64,000 nt of DNA from Vibrio sp. ED004 (GCF_023206395.1 NZ_CP066149.1:3100001-3164000), one strand, 5' to 3'; shown: positions 19,000-28,527, counted from the first letter of the stretch. The notes: generated by a model not told the origin, from the letters alone. Made by a program: numbers and translations.

Positions 19000-19460
19000 T
19001 TGGCTTACTTATCCTATTGGCAGTTGCTGTAGCAAGCTTTTTTCTGGAACAGAACGCATTGGCGGGCACTCGATGGCATTGTAAAACACTGAAAACGGAT
19101 TTCTTATCTCAGGCATTCCAACCGTATCAATCGCTTTATGAGCGAATGAGCATTACTTTTCAGTCTGACCAAACTTTTAGTATGAGAGACTTTGTGACGA
19201 TCACAGAGAAAGACGGTAACGAAGGTACAATGGAAAATCTTTATTCCGGTTACTACGGCCTTGATGGGAATCATTTGTCGATGAGTATTATTGATGTGAG
19301 AACTGCCACTCCGTTTGATGATCCGATCATTAATCAGGAATACAGTGAGTACAAAGGTGTGACTATTGACTACTCGATCTTGGAGAAAGACCAGTCTCTG
19401 TATCTGTTTAATGAACACCGCTCAGAAATCTTCAACTGGACATGCTTTAAGGTTCAATAA
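18990..19460 (+). CDS. Small periplasmic partner of the ToxR-like regulator (ToxS/VtrC-like)
   Basis: This 156-residue protein has a TTG start inside the 3' end of the regulator gene, with a GAGG ribosome site 8 nt upstream. An N-terminal hydrophobic helix (residues about 3-18) acts as anchor or signal, and a short periplasmic domain follows with an alternating beta pattern. Two cysteines, near its start and end (31 and 152), could close a barrel-like fold. Size, anchor and overlap copy ToxS and VtrC, which co-fold with their regulator's periplasmic domain; VtrA/VtrC binds bile salts in the shared barrel. No family was recognised by sequence, so the role is inferred from architecture. Confidence 0.7.
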   Translation: MRLIGLLILLAVAVASFFLEQNALAGTRWHCKTLKTDFLSQAFQPYQSLYERMSITFQSDQTFSMRDFVTITEKDGNEGTMENLYSGYYGLDGNHLSMSIIDVRTATPFDDPIINQEYSEYKGVTIDYSILEKDQSLYLFNEHRSEIFNWTCFKVQ

Positions 19461-19518
19461 TCATTTATAAAGCGCTTTGTGTCAGTAGTGGGATTACAGG
19501 CAGCTGATAGGCAGAACT

Positions 19519-19550
19519 GAAAAAGGCAGGAATATCCTGCCTTTTTGCTT
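19519..19550. terminator. Bidirectional terminator between the ToxS-like gene and metC
   Basis: AAAAAGGCAGGA and TCCTGCCTTTTT form a symmetric stem with A and T tracts on both sides, between two convergent genes. Confidence 0.88.
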
Positions 19551-19570
19551 ATTGAATCTAACGTTTCAGA

Positions 19571-20755
19571 TTAAACCAGAGCGTTGTAACGTTCTAATCC
19601 AGCCTCAAGATCTGCAATCAAATCATCGACGTCTTCTAAGCCGATATGAACACGAATCAGAGTACCTTCGAAGTTTGGATTCGCTACCGTTCTTAGGCTA
19701 TCAAAGCTGCTTGGTTCATTCGCTAGAATCAAGCTCTCGAAACCACCCCATGAGTAACCCATGCTGAAGTGTGTCATGCCGTCAAGTAGTGCAGTCGTTG
19801 CTTTTGTGTTTGAGTTCTTTAGGACAAACGAGAACAGGCCATTGCCGCCAGTAAAATCTCGTTTGAAGAATTCATGACCAGGGCAAGACTCAAGAGCAGG
19901 GTGACGAACATGGTCAACCTCAGGGCGAGTTTCTAACCACTTAGCGACTTTCAAGCTGCTCTCTGCGTGTTGACGAAGACGAACATCAAGAGTACGGATA
20001 CCACGAAGACCAAGGTAAGCATCATCTGGTGAAACGCATTGTCCCATTAAGTAACTCTGCTCACGTAGTTGATCCCAGCATTTCTCGTTGGCAACCGCTG
20101 TACCTAGCATGACATCTGAGTGACCCACTATGTACTTGGTCGCCGCTTGAATCGAGATATCTACACCAAAATCAAACGGTGAGAAGTTAACGCCTGCTGC
20201 CCAAGTGTTATCTAGCATCACGATGATGTCGTGTTCGTGGGCAATACGCGCGAGCGTTGGAATGTCTTGGACTTCCATGGTGACTGAACCCGGAGACTCG
20301 GTAAATAGCACCTTAGTATTTGGCTTGATGAGGTCTTGGATGCCTTCAACAATCGTTGGTTCGTAGTAAGTTGTCTCTACGCCCATCTTTTTCATGATGG
20401 TGTCACAGAAATCACGCGTCGGTTCATAACAGGTGTCGACCATCAGAATATGGTCGCCCGTTTCTACAAAAGAGAGAATGGCGTTAGAGATTGCTGCCGT
20501 ACCACAAGGGTAGAGTGCACAGCCTGCGCCGCCTTCCACTTCCACCATGGCATCTTGAAAGGCGAAATGAGTGTTGGTTCCACGACGTCCGTAAAAAAGT
20601 GTTTTGTTAGCGCGGTTAATCGTAGCTTTACGTTTTTCTTCTACTGAGTTGAATACGACAGTTGAAGCGCGCTGTACTGGTGGGTTAACGACACCATTGG
20701 TCCACTTCTTATCACGACCTGCAGTGATCAGCTTAGTGGTTTTGTTCTCGGACAT
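19571..20755 (-). CDS. metC: Cystathionine beta-lyase
   Basis: This 394-residue Cys/Met-metabolism PLP enzyme of the cytosol cleaves cystathionine to homocysteine, pyruvate and ammonia. The PLP lysine sits in QAATKYIVGHSD (Lys about 207), the phosphate-binding YGRRGTNT is near residue 55, and LDNTWAAG precedes the lysine. It lacks the extra features of MetB and has MetC-type sequence throughout. It is monocistronic, convergent with the ToxR-like pair. No MetJ box was seen in the 180 bp upstream, which instead holds a long palindrome. Confidence 0.93.
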   Translation of the reverse strand: MSENKTTKLITAGRDKKWTNGVVNPPVQRASTVVFNSVEEKRKATINRANKTLFYGRRGTNTHFAFQDAMVEVEGGAGCALYPCGTAAISNAILSFVETGDHILMVDTCYEPTRDFCDTIMKKMGVETTYYEPTIVEGIQDLIKPNTKVLFTESPGSVTMEVQDIPTLARIAHEHDIIVMLDNTWAAGVNFSPFDFGVDISIQAATKYIVGHSDVMLGTAVANEKCWDQLREQSYLMGQCVSPDDAYLGLRGIRTLDVRLRQHAESSLKVAKWLETRPEVDHVRHPALESCPGHEFFKRDFTGGNGLFSFVLKNSNTKATTALLDGMTHFSMGYSWGGFESLILANEPSSFDSLRTVANPNFEGTLIRVHIGLEDVDDLIADLEAGLERYNALV

Positions 20756-20852
20756 GCTGTGAATTCCTTATCAATCGGTTATGTCCTATTTAAAACATGC
20801 CAATAGCCTTCAAAGCAAGAGGGGAGCGGGAGTTTTTACGCTTTTCTTTCGC

Positions 20853-20892
20853 TTTTTAACCTTTCACTTAATTAATGGTGGAAGGTTAAAAA
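20853..20892. promoter_or_regulatory. 15-bp inverted repeat upstream of metC
   Basis: TTTTTAACCTTTCAC pairs with GTGGAAGGTTAAAAA (one G-U wobble) around TTAATTAATG. T residues lie outside the left arm and A residues outside the right, the reverse of a terminator, so an operator or mRNA stem before metC is more likely. Confidence 0.5.
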
Positions 20893-20936
20893 CTTACGGG
20901 AGGAAGTGATGAGCCGCAATCGACCCATCATAGGTA

Positions 20937-22391
20937 TTACAGCAGAGGGTTGAACAAATAGAACAATCTTTCAAAGAAGCGATTTCGTAAATTTCTCTGT
21001 TCCCACTGTTCCAGTACAACTGGGTGGGATGATTCTATATAAGATTGTTGCAGTTCAGAGAGCTGCTGAGTGAAGTGCACATCATCTACGGCTAGTGTCA
21101 CTTCAAAGTTCAGCCACAGACTTCGCATGTCGATATTGACCGTTCCGATCAAACAAAACTCTTCATCGATAACAACCGACTTAGTATGAAGAAGGCCGTC
21201 GTAAAACTCATAGATCTTCACACCAGCTTCAAGTAACTCGGTATAAAAAGCGCGAGATGCCCACTTCACCATTAGTGAATCGTTGTTATGTGGAATGATC
21301 AGCTCTACGTTGACACCTCGTTGTGCTGTCATTTTCAGTGTCTCTAACAAGTCGGCGCTTGGGACGAAATAGGGCGTCGTGATACGCACAGAGTGATTCG
21401 CCTGATTGATCGCAATGGTTAGCACTTGTAGGATCAAATATTCCGGCATGCCAGGGCCAGATGGCACTACTTGAACAGGGTGATGCGTCATAACTTCTTC
21501 AACCGGACATTCTGGTAAATCAGGTAGGATTCGTTCACCTGTTTCCACTTCCCAATCCCAACCGTGAATGGCGGATAACACGTTAACGGTCGGGCCTGTC
21601 ACTCGAACCATCACATCTATCCATTGACCCACACCTGAACTCTGTTTGAAGTGAGCAGGGTCGACCATGTTCATTGAACCGGTATAGGCAATGGTTTCAT
21701 CAATCACGATGATCTTGCGATGCTGCCTTAAATCTAAGCGTCGTAGGAAAATACGCCAAGGGCTCACTTCCAGTGCTTGCACAACGTGAACGCCCGCGTC
21801 TTTCATCATGGACAGCCAGTGGCTTTTGAAAAAGCGCGGGCTCCCTGCCGAATCGAGTAAAACTTTAACATCGACGCCACGTTTTGCGGCTCGAATAAGA
21901 GCAGAAGCAACTGAATCGGTTAGGCCGCCAGGGTGCCAAATATAGAAAACCATCTTAATGCTGGTCTGGGCGTTTTCTATATCTTCGATAATTGCGTGTA
22001 GGATCTCATTGGGAGAAGATTGCAATGAAAGTGTGTTTCCGCTGAGCGCTGGAATGCCCATTCGATTATTACAAAGCTCATCAATCTTGTGGATTGGGGA
22101 GCCGACTTTGCCGGGAAGGTGAAGTTGGCAATCATCTAGTTTTCGGAACCAATCACCAAACGGAGTAAACATGCGATGTGCACGCTCAGCCCTCTTTCTA
22201 CCTAGGTTCAGCTCTCCAAAAAGGAAGTAACAAGCGACACCTACAATTGGGATAATGTAGATAACCATCAACCACGCGAGAGAAACACTCACAGAGCGTC
22301 GTTTTAGTACGACACGAAAAGTCACACCGGCTACAAGTACCCAGTACAAAGCGACAGAAGCTAAAGTTAAAAAATGGTAGAGCTTTTCCAC
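20937..22391 (-). CDS. cls: Cardiolipin synthase
   Basis: This 484-residue inner-membrane phospholipase-D-superfamily enzyme joins two phosphatidylglycerols into cardiolipin plus glycerol. Two TM helices open the protein (about 5-28 and 36-60). The two HKD motifs are complete: QHRKIIVID (His224, Lys226, Asp231) and LHTKSVVID (His402, Lys404, Asp409), each followed by the GS/GT-x-N element. Length equals ClsA of E. coli (about 486). It is divergent from the NSS transporter. Confidence 0.94.
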   Translation of the reverse strand: MEKLYHFLTLASVALYWVLVAGVTFRVVLKRRSVSVSLAWLMVIYIIPIVGVACYFLFGELNLGRKRAERAHRMFTPFGDWFRKLDDCQLHLPGKVGSPIHKIDELCNNRMGIPALSGNTLSLQSSPNEILHAIIEDIENAQTSIKMVFYIWHPGGLTDSVASALIRAAKRGVDVKVLLDSAGSPRFFKSHWLSMMKDAGVHVVQALEVSPWRIFLRRLDLRQHRKIIVIDETIAYTGSMNMVDPAHFKQSSGVGQWIDVMVRVTGPTVNVLSAIHGWDWEVETGERILPDLPECPVEEVMTHHPVQVVPSGPGMPEYLILQVLTIAINQANHSVRITTPYFVPSADLLETLKMTAQRGVNVELIIPHNNDSLMVKWASRAFYTELLEAGVKIYEFYDGLLHTKSVVIDEEFCLIGTVNIDMRSLWLNFEVTLAVDDVHFTQQLSELQQSYIESSHPVVLEQWEQRNLRNRFFERLFYLFNPLL

Positions 22392-22758
22392 ATTGAATAC
22401 TCGAAAAAAGAGACACTTAGATAGTAATGCTATTTTACGGATATGGGAATTTAAGGAATCAACTATTTACAAATTAGAGCTAAAGCTGTAAACAGGTTAT
22501 AGTTGTTAAGTTTTGGTTAACTTAAGACGAAAACGATTGTTTTGTATGAAAAGACGGCATTTAACCATAAAAATTTACATTGGTAACGAAATATGTACGG
22601 TTCGGGCTTCCAATTTTATTCTTAAACTGGTTTACTTGCCAGATAACGAGCGTCAATCAAATCTTTTAGGTGTGTAAATTTTTTTATACGCCTTATCTTT
22701 TAAAGACGCCACCCAAAGCAAAACACAACATCACATAACACAAAAGTTTGGAGTACAC
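22392..22758. other. Intergenic region between cls and the NSS transporter
   Basis: This 367-bp, AT-rich region is between divergent genes. It contains a 7-bp inverted repeat (TTAAGTT/AACTTAA, 22506-22525) and a TyrR-box-like site (22673-22690). GGAG precedes the GTG start at 22759. No ORF or RNA gene was recognised. Confidence 0.5.
22673..22690 (+). promoter_or_regulatory. TyrR-box-like site upstream of the NSS transporter
   Basis: TGTAAA-N6-TATACG matches the TyrR consensus TGTAAA-N6-TTTACA at 10 of 12 defined positions and keeps the invariant G-N14-C. It lies 69 bp upstream of the transporter start. The match is by eye and the region is AT-rich. Confidence 0.35.
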
Positions 22759-24192
22759 GTGGCTACTAGTAATACAACCACAACACCCCGCGATACCTGG
22801 GGTTCGAAGTTAGGATTCGTAATGGCTGCAGCAGGTTCTGCTGTTGGCTTAGGTAACATTTGGAAATTCCCATACACAGCAGGCGAGAGTGGCGGTGGTG
22901 CATTCGTTGCAATTTACCTGTTTTTCGTAATCTTCATTGGTTTCAGCGTCATGCTGACTGAATTTGCTATTGGCCGTCATACGCAAAAATCAGCAGTAGG
23001 TGCATTTAAAACAACTGACCGTCGTTGGACGTTCGCTGGTGTTATCGGCGTAGTGAGTGGTCTACTAATCATGGGTTTCTACCCTGTAGTAGGTGGCTGG
23101 TCTATCGCATACATCGGTAAAATTGCTGGTGGTCTACTAGACGCACCTGAAGCAATTGGCGACAGCTTCGGTGGCTTTATCTCAAACCCAGTTCAACCAC
23201 TTATGTGGATGGGCCTGTACCTACTACTTAACATCGTTATTGTTATGAAGGGTATTTCTGGCGGTATTGAGAAAGCGGGTAAGATCCTGATGCCACTTCT
23301 TTTCATCATCCTTATCGTGGTATCAATCAAAGGCATCATGCTTCCGGGCGCGATGGCTGGTCTTGAATTCCTATTCAGCCCTGACTTCTCTAAAGTAGAC
23401 AGTGGTGTAATCCTAGCTGCACTAGGTCAAGCATTCTTCTCACTATCTCTTGGTATGGGTTGTATGTTGACTTACGGTTCTTACCTTAAGAAGAAAGAGA
23501 ACCTAGTTCAAACGACAGCTATGGTTACTGCAATGGATACTGGTGTTGCTATCCTAGCTGGTGTTGCAATGTTCCCTGCAATGTTCGCATTCGGTATGGA
23601 GCCTGCAGCTGGTCCTGGTCTAGTATTCGTTGTTGTTCCTCAGCTATTCGCTGAAATGGGCGGCGTAGTTGGTCTTCTATTTGCTCTTATGTTCTTCGTT
23701 GGTCTAAGTGTTGCGGCACTTACTTCTTCAGTATCTCTACTTGAAGTTGTGGTTTCTTACCTAATCGATGAGAAAGGTATGAAGCGTGTAACAGCTGTAC
23801 TGTCTGCAAGTGTAGTCATGGCGATTCTATGTATCTTTGCTTCGCTATCACTTGGTGGCTTCGGTCCAACACTGTTCGGTACTGGTGCGTTCGATATCTT
23901 CGACCTACTAACTGATAAGATCTTCCTAGCAGTTGGCGGTATGTTGGTATGTATCTTCGCTGGTTGGAGACTAAACCGTGCTGACCTAGAGAAAGAAATC
24001 ACTAACGACGGTGAAGTATCTTTCCCACTATTTGGTCTATGGTACACACTAGTTAAGTACATCATCCCAGTAGCTATCGCTATCGTAGCGTTCATGGGTA
24101 TCTCTTCTGGCTTCGACAGCGGTAAAGGTGCAATCATGCTACTAGGTATTGGTATTATTGCTGGCTCTGCGCTTATCTCTAAGAAGCTATAA
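22759..24192 (+). CDS. Sodium-dependent transporter, NSS (SNF) family
   Basis: This 477-residue inner-membrane symporter of the LeuT fold has about 11-12 TM helices. TM1 has the NSS signature GSAVGLGNIWKFPY with the unwound Na+/substrate site, and TM6 contains the unwound AFFSLSLGMG. Members import amino acids such as Trp, Tyr, Leu or Ala with Na+. The substrate is not readable, though a TyrR-like box upstream would fit an aromatic amino acid. The GTG start follows GGAG. Codon use is very biased (many CTA, GGT, GCT), suggesting high expression. Confidence 0.92.
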   Translation: MATSNTTTTPRDTWGSKLGFVMAAAGSAVGLGNIWKFPYTAGESGGGAFVAIYLFFVIFIGFSVMLTEFAIGRHTQKSAVGAFKTTDRRWTFAGVIGVVSGLLIMGFYPVVGGWSIAYIGKIAGGLLDAPEAIGDSFGGFISNPVQPLMWMGLYLLLNIVIVMKGISGGIEKAGKILMPLLFIILIVVSIKGIMLPGAMAGLEFLFSPDFSKVDSGVILAALGQAFFSLSLGMGCMLTYGSYLKKKENLVQTTAMVTAMDTGVAILAGVAMFPAMFAFGMEPAAGPGLVFVVVPQLFAEMGGVVGLLFALMFFVGLSVAALTSSVSLLEVVVSYLIDEKGMKRVTAVLSASVVMAILCIFASLSLGGFGPTLFGTGAFDIFDLLTDKIFLAVGGMLVCIFAGWRLNRADLEKEITNDGEVSFPLFGLWYTLVKYIIPVAIAIVAFMGISSGFDSGKGAIMLLGIGIIAGSALISKKL

Positions 24193-24229
24193 TTCTTAGT
24201 AGCTATAATCGCAAGCTAAGTAAATAACG

Positions 24230-24263
24230 AAAAAACGGGAGCCAATGGCTCCCGTTTTTTTTG
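24230..24263 (+). terminator. Terminator of the NSS transporter gene
   Basis: ACGGGAGCC pairs with GGCTCCCGT around a 3-nt loop, with an A run before and eight Ts after. Confidence 0.93.
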
Positions 24264-24386
24264 CTTTAAATACTTAATTATTATCGAAAAATAAAAACCT
24301 TACATTCACTAAAGTTATCCGTCTGATAGCCGATATATTTATTGGTTAGGGCTGCTTAGCCCGTATTTTAATTAGGTAGGTGTTTT

Positions 24387-26003
24387 GTGAAATTGTCAGT
24401 GAGAAAGAAACTGTATGCCGGTTTTGGGTCTATATTGGCGGTGCTTGTCACGTTAGTCGGTATTGTATGGATAGAAGTCATTGGGGCTCACAAGAGCGCT
24501 GATGAAATTAGAATGGATGATGTACCGGGTACCGTTACCTACCTTGTTCTGATCGATGAAGCTGGGGATGTCTACCGAGATGCACTAGGTGCGATCATTC
24601 AGGTCGATAATGCACTTAATGACTACCGCTCGAATAAGAACGAATTTGCTCAAGCCATCGCACAAGCAAAGCGTTTAGAAAGTAGAGGATCAGAAGATCA
24701 TCGCCGTATTCAGCGAATTGAAGATCTCATGGGGCGTTTCACTCAAGAGTTTGAAGCGACACTCGTGCCTAAGATTAATGATGAATCTGAGCTATTAGCC
24801 AACATTCAACAGCTGCGTTCTTTGTATGAGAGCAACTTGATCCCAATTGAAAACTTGCTTGATCAAGCGTCAGCAAGTGAGCGTGCAGATACAGAACAAT
24901 CTCTGCTTACACTAACCGACACGTTTACTACCATTGAGCGCACTATCATGGTGTTGTCTGCGATTGCGATCGTATTTGGTTGTGTGATTGCGTATGTGTT
25001 ATCTAGCTCTATCACCAACCGTCTGACTCGTGTTGAACAAGTTGCGCGACGTGTAGCAAATGGTGACCTAACGGCAGGCGACATTATTGATGATTCTGGT
25101 GATGAACTGGCTGAACTCGCTAAGTCGATTAACCAGATGCAGAAATCATTGGTCGACCTACTGGGTTCAATCTCTTCTGTTACTCACCAAGTTCAATCTG
25201 TGACTGGCGAGTTATCTTCAATTAGCCAAGACATCGTGACGGGTGCATCGGCTCAAGCTGATAAAGCAAACCTAATTGCAACAGCTGCTGAAGAGCTAAG
25301 CTTGACCATTTCTGAAGTAGCTCAACAAGGTACTTCTACTTATGAAGAAGCGCGCCGCTCTGAAACGTCTGCAGAAGATGGCCGTAACGTGATTGTTGAG
25401 ATGGTAGCGAGTATTCAACAAGTGTCGACTCAAATGAGCGATATGTCGTTGCAAATGAATACTCTGGGTTCTCACGGTGAGCAGATTGGTAGCGTTATCA
25501 AGGTAATCGAAGACATTGCTGAGCAAACTAACCTACTAGCTCTTAACGCTGCAATTGAAGCGGCTCGTGCAGGTGAATTCGGCCGTGGTTTTGCTGTGGT
25601 TGCCGATGAAGTACGCGCGTTAGCGGAGAGAACGACTAAAGCGACACAAGAAGTATCAGGCATCATTCAATCTATTCAGTCGGGCACGCAAGAAGCGGTC
25701 ACTTACACCCAAGATAACTGCCGTTTAGTGGAGATTGGTGTAGAGCAAAGTTCAGGTGCTGTTTCGGCGCTAGAAGCGATTGTAAGCGGTGCGGGCAATG
25801 TACAAAGCATGGTTAACTCTATCGCGACAGCGGCAGAAGAACAGACGGCTGTGACTAAAGAGATTGCGGCGGATATTACGGCGATCAGTGATATCTCTGA
25901 GCAATCTTTGCAACTGGCGACGCGTAGCTCTGAAAACACTTCAGGTTTGAATGCTAAGGTTGCAGAGTTAGAAGCACTGGTTGGTAAGTTCAAACTTGCT
26001 TAG
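24387..26003 (+). CDS. Methyl-accepting chemotaxis protein
   Basis: This 538-residue chemoreceptor starts at GTG. TM1 (about 10-30) and TM2 (about 188-210) flank a helical periplasmic sensor of about 155 residues, resembling the four-helix-bundle class. A HAMP domain (about 211-265) leads to the signalling coiled coil with the hairpin tip [19 protein letters not shown] near residue 385. No C-terminal CheR-docking pentapeptide is seen. The ligand is unknown. It stands alone and is followed by a terminator. Confidence 0.93.
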   Translation: MKLSVRKKLYAGFGSILAVLVTLVGIVWIEVIGAHKSADEIRMDDVPGTVTYLVLIDEAGDVYRDALGAIIQVDNALNDYRSNKNEFAQAIAQAKRLESRGSEDHRRIQRIEDLMGRFTQEFEATLVPKINDESELLANIQQLRSLYESNLIPIENLLDQASASERADTEQSLLTLTDTFTTIERTIMVLSAIAIVFGCVIAYVLSSSITNRLTRVEQVARRVANGDLTAGDIIDDSGDELAELAKSINQMQKSLVDLLGSISSVTHQVQSVTGELSSISQDIVTGASAQADKANLIATAAEELSLTISEVAQQGTSTYEEARRSETSAEDGRNVIVEMVASIQQVSTQMSDMSLQMNTLGSHGEQIGSVIKVIEDIAEQTNLLALNAAIEAARAGEFGRGFAVVADEVRALAERTTKATQEVSGIIQSIQSGTQEAVTYTQDNCRLVEIGVEQSSGAVSALEAIVSGAGNVQSMVNSIATAAEEQTAVTKEIAADITAISDISEQSLQLATRSSENTSGLNAKVAELEALVGKFKLA

Positions 26004-26063
26004 TGCTTAGTACGTATTCAATCGGAACTAAAAACCGATTACCGAAAGCGGACAAATAAAGAG

Positions 26064-26105
26064 AAGCCCAATGATTCATGTTAATTGAGTTAGTTGGGCT
26101 TTTTC
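26064..26105 (+). terminator. Terminator of the chemoreceptor gene
   Basis: AAGCCCAA pairs with TTGGGCTT across a 22-nt loop, followed by Ts. The loop contains an ATG in frame with the next gene (26078); its position inside the terminator argues against that start. Confidence 0.75.
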
Positions 26106-26167
26106 GTAGCTGGAATCTGGGTTCAGACACGGTATACTCCACGCTCTACAATGGAGTTAGCCTTTAC

Positions 26168-26866
26168 ATGTTCGATATTCTTCTGAACCACTCTGATTTT
26201 TTACTTATCAATAAGCACCCTGGTGTCAGCGTCCACAAAGACGATGGCGATACTATGCTGCTTCAAGAAGTGGCTAAGGCAATCAATGAACCTAAGCTGT
26301 ATCTTGTTCATCGCCTTGATAAAATGACCTCAGGCATTCTGCTGCTAGCAAAGAATTCTTCAGCGGCGAGTGAGCTTTCACAGCTTTTCGCAAAGCGTGA
26401 AGTGGAGAAGTACTACCTTGCGATTGGCTCTAAGAAACCAAAGAAAAAGCAGGGTTTGATTTCTGGAGATATGGAGCGTTCACGACGCTCGAGCTGGAAA
26501 CTACTGACCAGTAAAGAAAACCCAGCGATTACCCAATTTTTATCAGCAACGGCTGAACCTGGTGAGCGTCTACTTTTATGTAAACCTTATACTGGGCGAA
26601 CTCACCAGATCCGTGTCGCGATGAAGTCGATCGGTTCCGCTATTGTTGGTGATCCTATTTACAATCCATCGAGTGAGGCTGACAGAGGTTATCTGCATGC
26701 CTTCGCGATTCGATTTACCTATCAATCACAAGCCTACGAATATGTCTGCGACCCAAGGAGCTTAGACTCTTTGGGTGAGAAGTGGCATCAGGAAACCGTG
26801 TCGAACGGTTTGGACAGTTGGCTTGAACCTTGGTCATTAACTTGGCCAAAGCTAAACACTAAGTGA
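26168..26866 (+). CDS. RluA-family pseudouridine synthase
   Basis: This 232-residue RNA-modifying enzyme isomerises uridine to pseudouridine. The catalytic Asp lies in HRLDKMTSGILLLA near residue 57, and the KPYTGRTHQIRVAM motif is near residue 140. It lacks an S4 domain and resembles the short RluA-like subgroup (TIGR01621). I chose ATG 26168, where the domain begins; an upstream in-frame ATG lies within a terminator loop. Its stop overlaps the methyltransferase start by four bases, so both are cotranscribed. Confidence 0.88.
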   Translation: MFDILLNHSDFLLINKHPGVSVHKDDGDTMLLQEVAKAINEPKLYLVHRLDKMTSGILLLAKNSSAASELSQLFAKREVEKYYLAIGSKKPKKKQGLISGDMERSRRSSWKLLTSKENPAITQFLSATAEPGERLLLCKPYTGRTHQIRVAMKSIGSAIVGDPIYNPSSEADRGYLHAFAIRFTYQSQAYEYVCDPRSLDSLGEKWHQETVSNGLDSWLEPWSLTWPKLNTK

Positions 26867-27828
26867 GTGAAATAATGGAAGCATCAGCTTTACCTCTGTT
26901 TTTTAGTCATATTGAACAGCAACTGAATGAAGTACCAAACGAACTACGCCGTATTTTCCACGGGCGCGGTAAGTTTTGGCCTGGTCTAGAGCAACTGACA
27001 TGTGACTGGGTTGATGGACAGCTACTGGTTAACGTGTTTAAAGAAGTAGACGACGAATTCTTGTCATCTCTTAAAGCTGGATTAGTTGAACTCACCAACA
27101 AAGACATCTGGCAATCAAAGCAGGGCACAAGCATTGTTCTGCAACACCGTTATGCCGATGGTGCGCCTTCAGAGGTTCTATGGGGTGAGTTGAATGACTC
27201 CCCAGTCGTGGTTGAGCATGGTCTTAAATATCAGCTCGACATTGGCCGTAATCAGAACTTCGGTTTGTTTCTAGACATGCGTAACGGTCGTCAGTGGGTA
27301 CAAGATAATGCCAAGGGTAAGAATGTTCTTAACTTGTTCGCATACACTTGTGGCTTCTCTGTCGCAGCTATCGCTGGTGGCGCTCGTCAGTGCATGAACG
27401 TGGACATGTCACGTGGCTCGCTAAACAAAGGCCGTGATAACCACCGTTTGAATGATCACGATATGCGTTCAGTGAACTTCCTTGGTTACGATATCTTTAA
27501 GTCGTGGGGCAAAATCAAGAAAGGTGGCCCTTACGAGCTCGTTATCATCGATCCGCCTTCGTTCCAAAAAGGCAGTTTCGCGCTCACTAAAGACTACAAA
27601 AAGATCTTACGTCGTTTACCTGAGCTCCTAACGGAAGGTGGTGAAGTGATTGCGTGTGTGAACTCACCTGCAGTGTCACCTAACTTCCTTATCGAGACGA
27701 TGGCAGAAGAAGCGCCAAACGTTGAATTTATTGAACGCCTAGACAATCCGCCTGAGTTTGTTGATGTCGATCTTGATTCAAGCTTGAAGGTATTGAGGTT
27801 TAAGATAAGCGCTTCTGCTGAGGCTTAA
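26863..27828 (+). CDS. SAM-dependent methyltransferase (RlmI-like family)
   Basis: This 321-residue class I Rossmann methyltransferase has the SAM-binding segment NLFAYTCGFSVAA (around 160) and the active-site motif IIDPPSFQKGSF (around 225), as in the RlmI/RlmK-type m5C and m7G rRNA methylases. It lacks the N-terminal PUA domain of RlmI. The start is GTG at 26863, overlapping the previous stop (GTGA), or ATG at 26875. Pairing with a pseudouridine synthase suggests an RNA substrate; the target is unknown. Confidence 0.85.
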   Translation: MSEIMEASALPLFFSHIEQQLNEVPNELRRIFHGRGKFWPGLEQLTCDWVDGQLLVNVFKEVDDEFLSSLKAGLVELTNKDIWQSKQGTSIVLQHRYADGAPSEVLWGELNDSPVVVEHGLKYQLDIGRNQNFGLFLDMRNGRQWVQDNAKGKNVLNLFAYTCGFSVAAIAGGARQCMNVDMSRGSLNKGRDNHRLNDHDMRSVNFLGYDIFKSWGKIKKGGPYELVIIDPPSFQKGSFALTKDYKKILRRLPELLTEGGEVIACVNSPAVSPNFLIETMAEEAPNVEFIERLDNPPEFVDVDLDSSLKVLRFKISASAEA

Positions 27829-27849
27829 TTGATTCTAAACATCAGTTAG

Positions 27850-27883
27850 AAAAAACGCCGCTCATATTGAGCGGCGTTTTTGT
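27850..27883. terminator. Bidirectional terminator after the methyltransferase
   Basis: AACGCCGCTCA pairs with TGAGCGGCGTT around a 3-nt loop, with As before and Ts after. It lies between convergent genes. Confidence 0.93.
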
Positions 27884-27906
27884 ATCTTGTTTTTGTCGTT
27901 AGATTG

Positions 27907-28527
27907 CTAACTCTCTTGCTGAGTTTTGAGGGTCTGGAACCCAAAATAAATTCGCATAAACGTAGTCAGCCAACACGCCGCCCCAAAGGTATAAGCGATA
28001 ACCGCAAAGTGTTGAGGCCAAATACAAAAGGCAATGAAACACGCGATGGTCTCTGTGCCTTCAGTTAAACCAGACATGTAGTAGAGCGACTTGTGCTTAT
28101 AAACGGGGTTCTCGATTCCTCGTTTGCCTGCCATCACCGCAAATGCCAAAAAGCTGCTGCCTGTGCCGATAAAAGAGAAGATCAAAAATGCACCGGCAAT
28201 GGCGTTATGCTCTGGATTTGCAATTACAAAGCCAAAAGGAATTAACGAATAGAACAGGAAATCCAGGCTGATATCGAGGAAGCCGCCCGCATCGCTAATG
28301 CCTTGGATTCGAGCCAAAGCGCCGTCAAGCCCATCACACACTCTGTTGAATACAATGAATCCTAACGCCCACTCATATTGTTGAAATGCTAACGCAGGAA
28401 ACGCTAAACAGCCGACTAAAAATCCGAACAGGGTGGTTTGATTGGCAGTGATGCCGATTTGATTCAATACTTTTGCTGATTGGTTTAACGGCCACTTAAT
28501 GACCTTGATAGAGTACTTATCCAGCAT
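27907..28527 (-). CDS. ynjF: CDP-alcohol phosphatidyltransferase family protein (YnjF)
   Basis: This 206-residue inner-membrane enzyme has about six TM helices and the CDP-alcohol motif DGLDGALARIQG with GGFLDISLD, near residues 75-100. The spacing inside the motif is one residue tighter than the usual pattern. Such enzymes transfer a phosphatidyl group from CDP-diacylglycerol to an alcohol; the acceptor is unknown for YnjF. The ATG at 28527 follows GGAGAAG and lies within the last 11 bp of ynjD. The order ynjBCD-F matches E. coli, with ynjE missing. Confidence 0.85.
   Translation of the reverse strand: MLDKYSIKVIKWPLNQSAKVLNQIGITANQTTLFGFLVGCLAFPALAFQQYEWALGFIVFNRVCDGLDGALARIQGISDAGGFLDISLDFLFYSLIPFGFVIANPEHNAIAGAFLIFSFIGTGSSFLAFAVMAGKRGIENPVYKHKSLYYMSGLTEGTETIACFIAFCIWPQHFAVIAYTFGAACWLTTFMRIYFGFQTLKTQQES

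Noticed and set aside
20756..20936. MetJ box before metC
   Set aside because: No AGACGTCT-like repeats were seen; the long palindrome has a different sequence.
26078..26167. Longer start for the pseudouridine synthase
   Set aside because: The ATG lies in the loop of the chemoreceptor terminator and the added residues do not resemble the family N-terminus.
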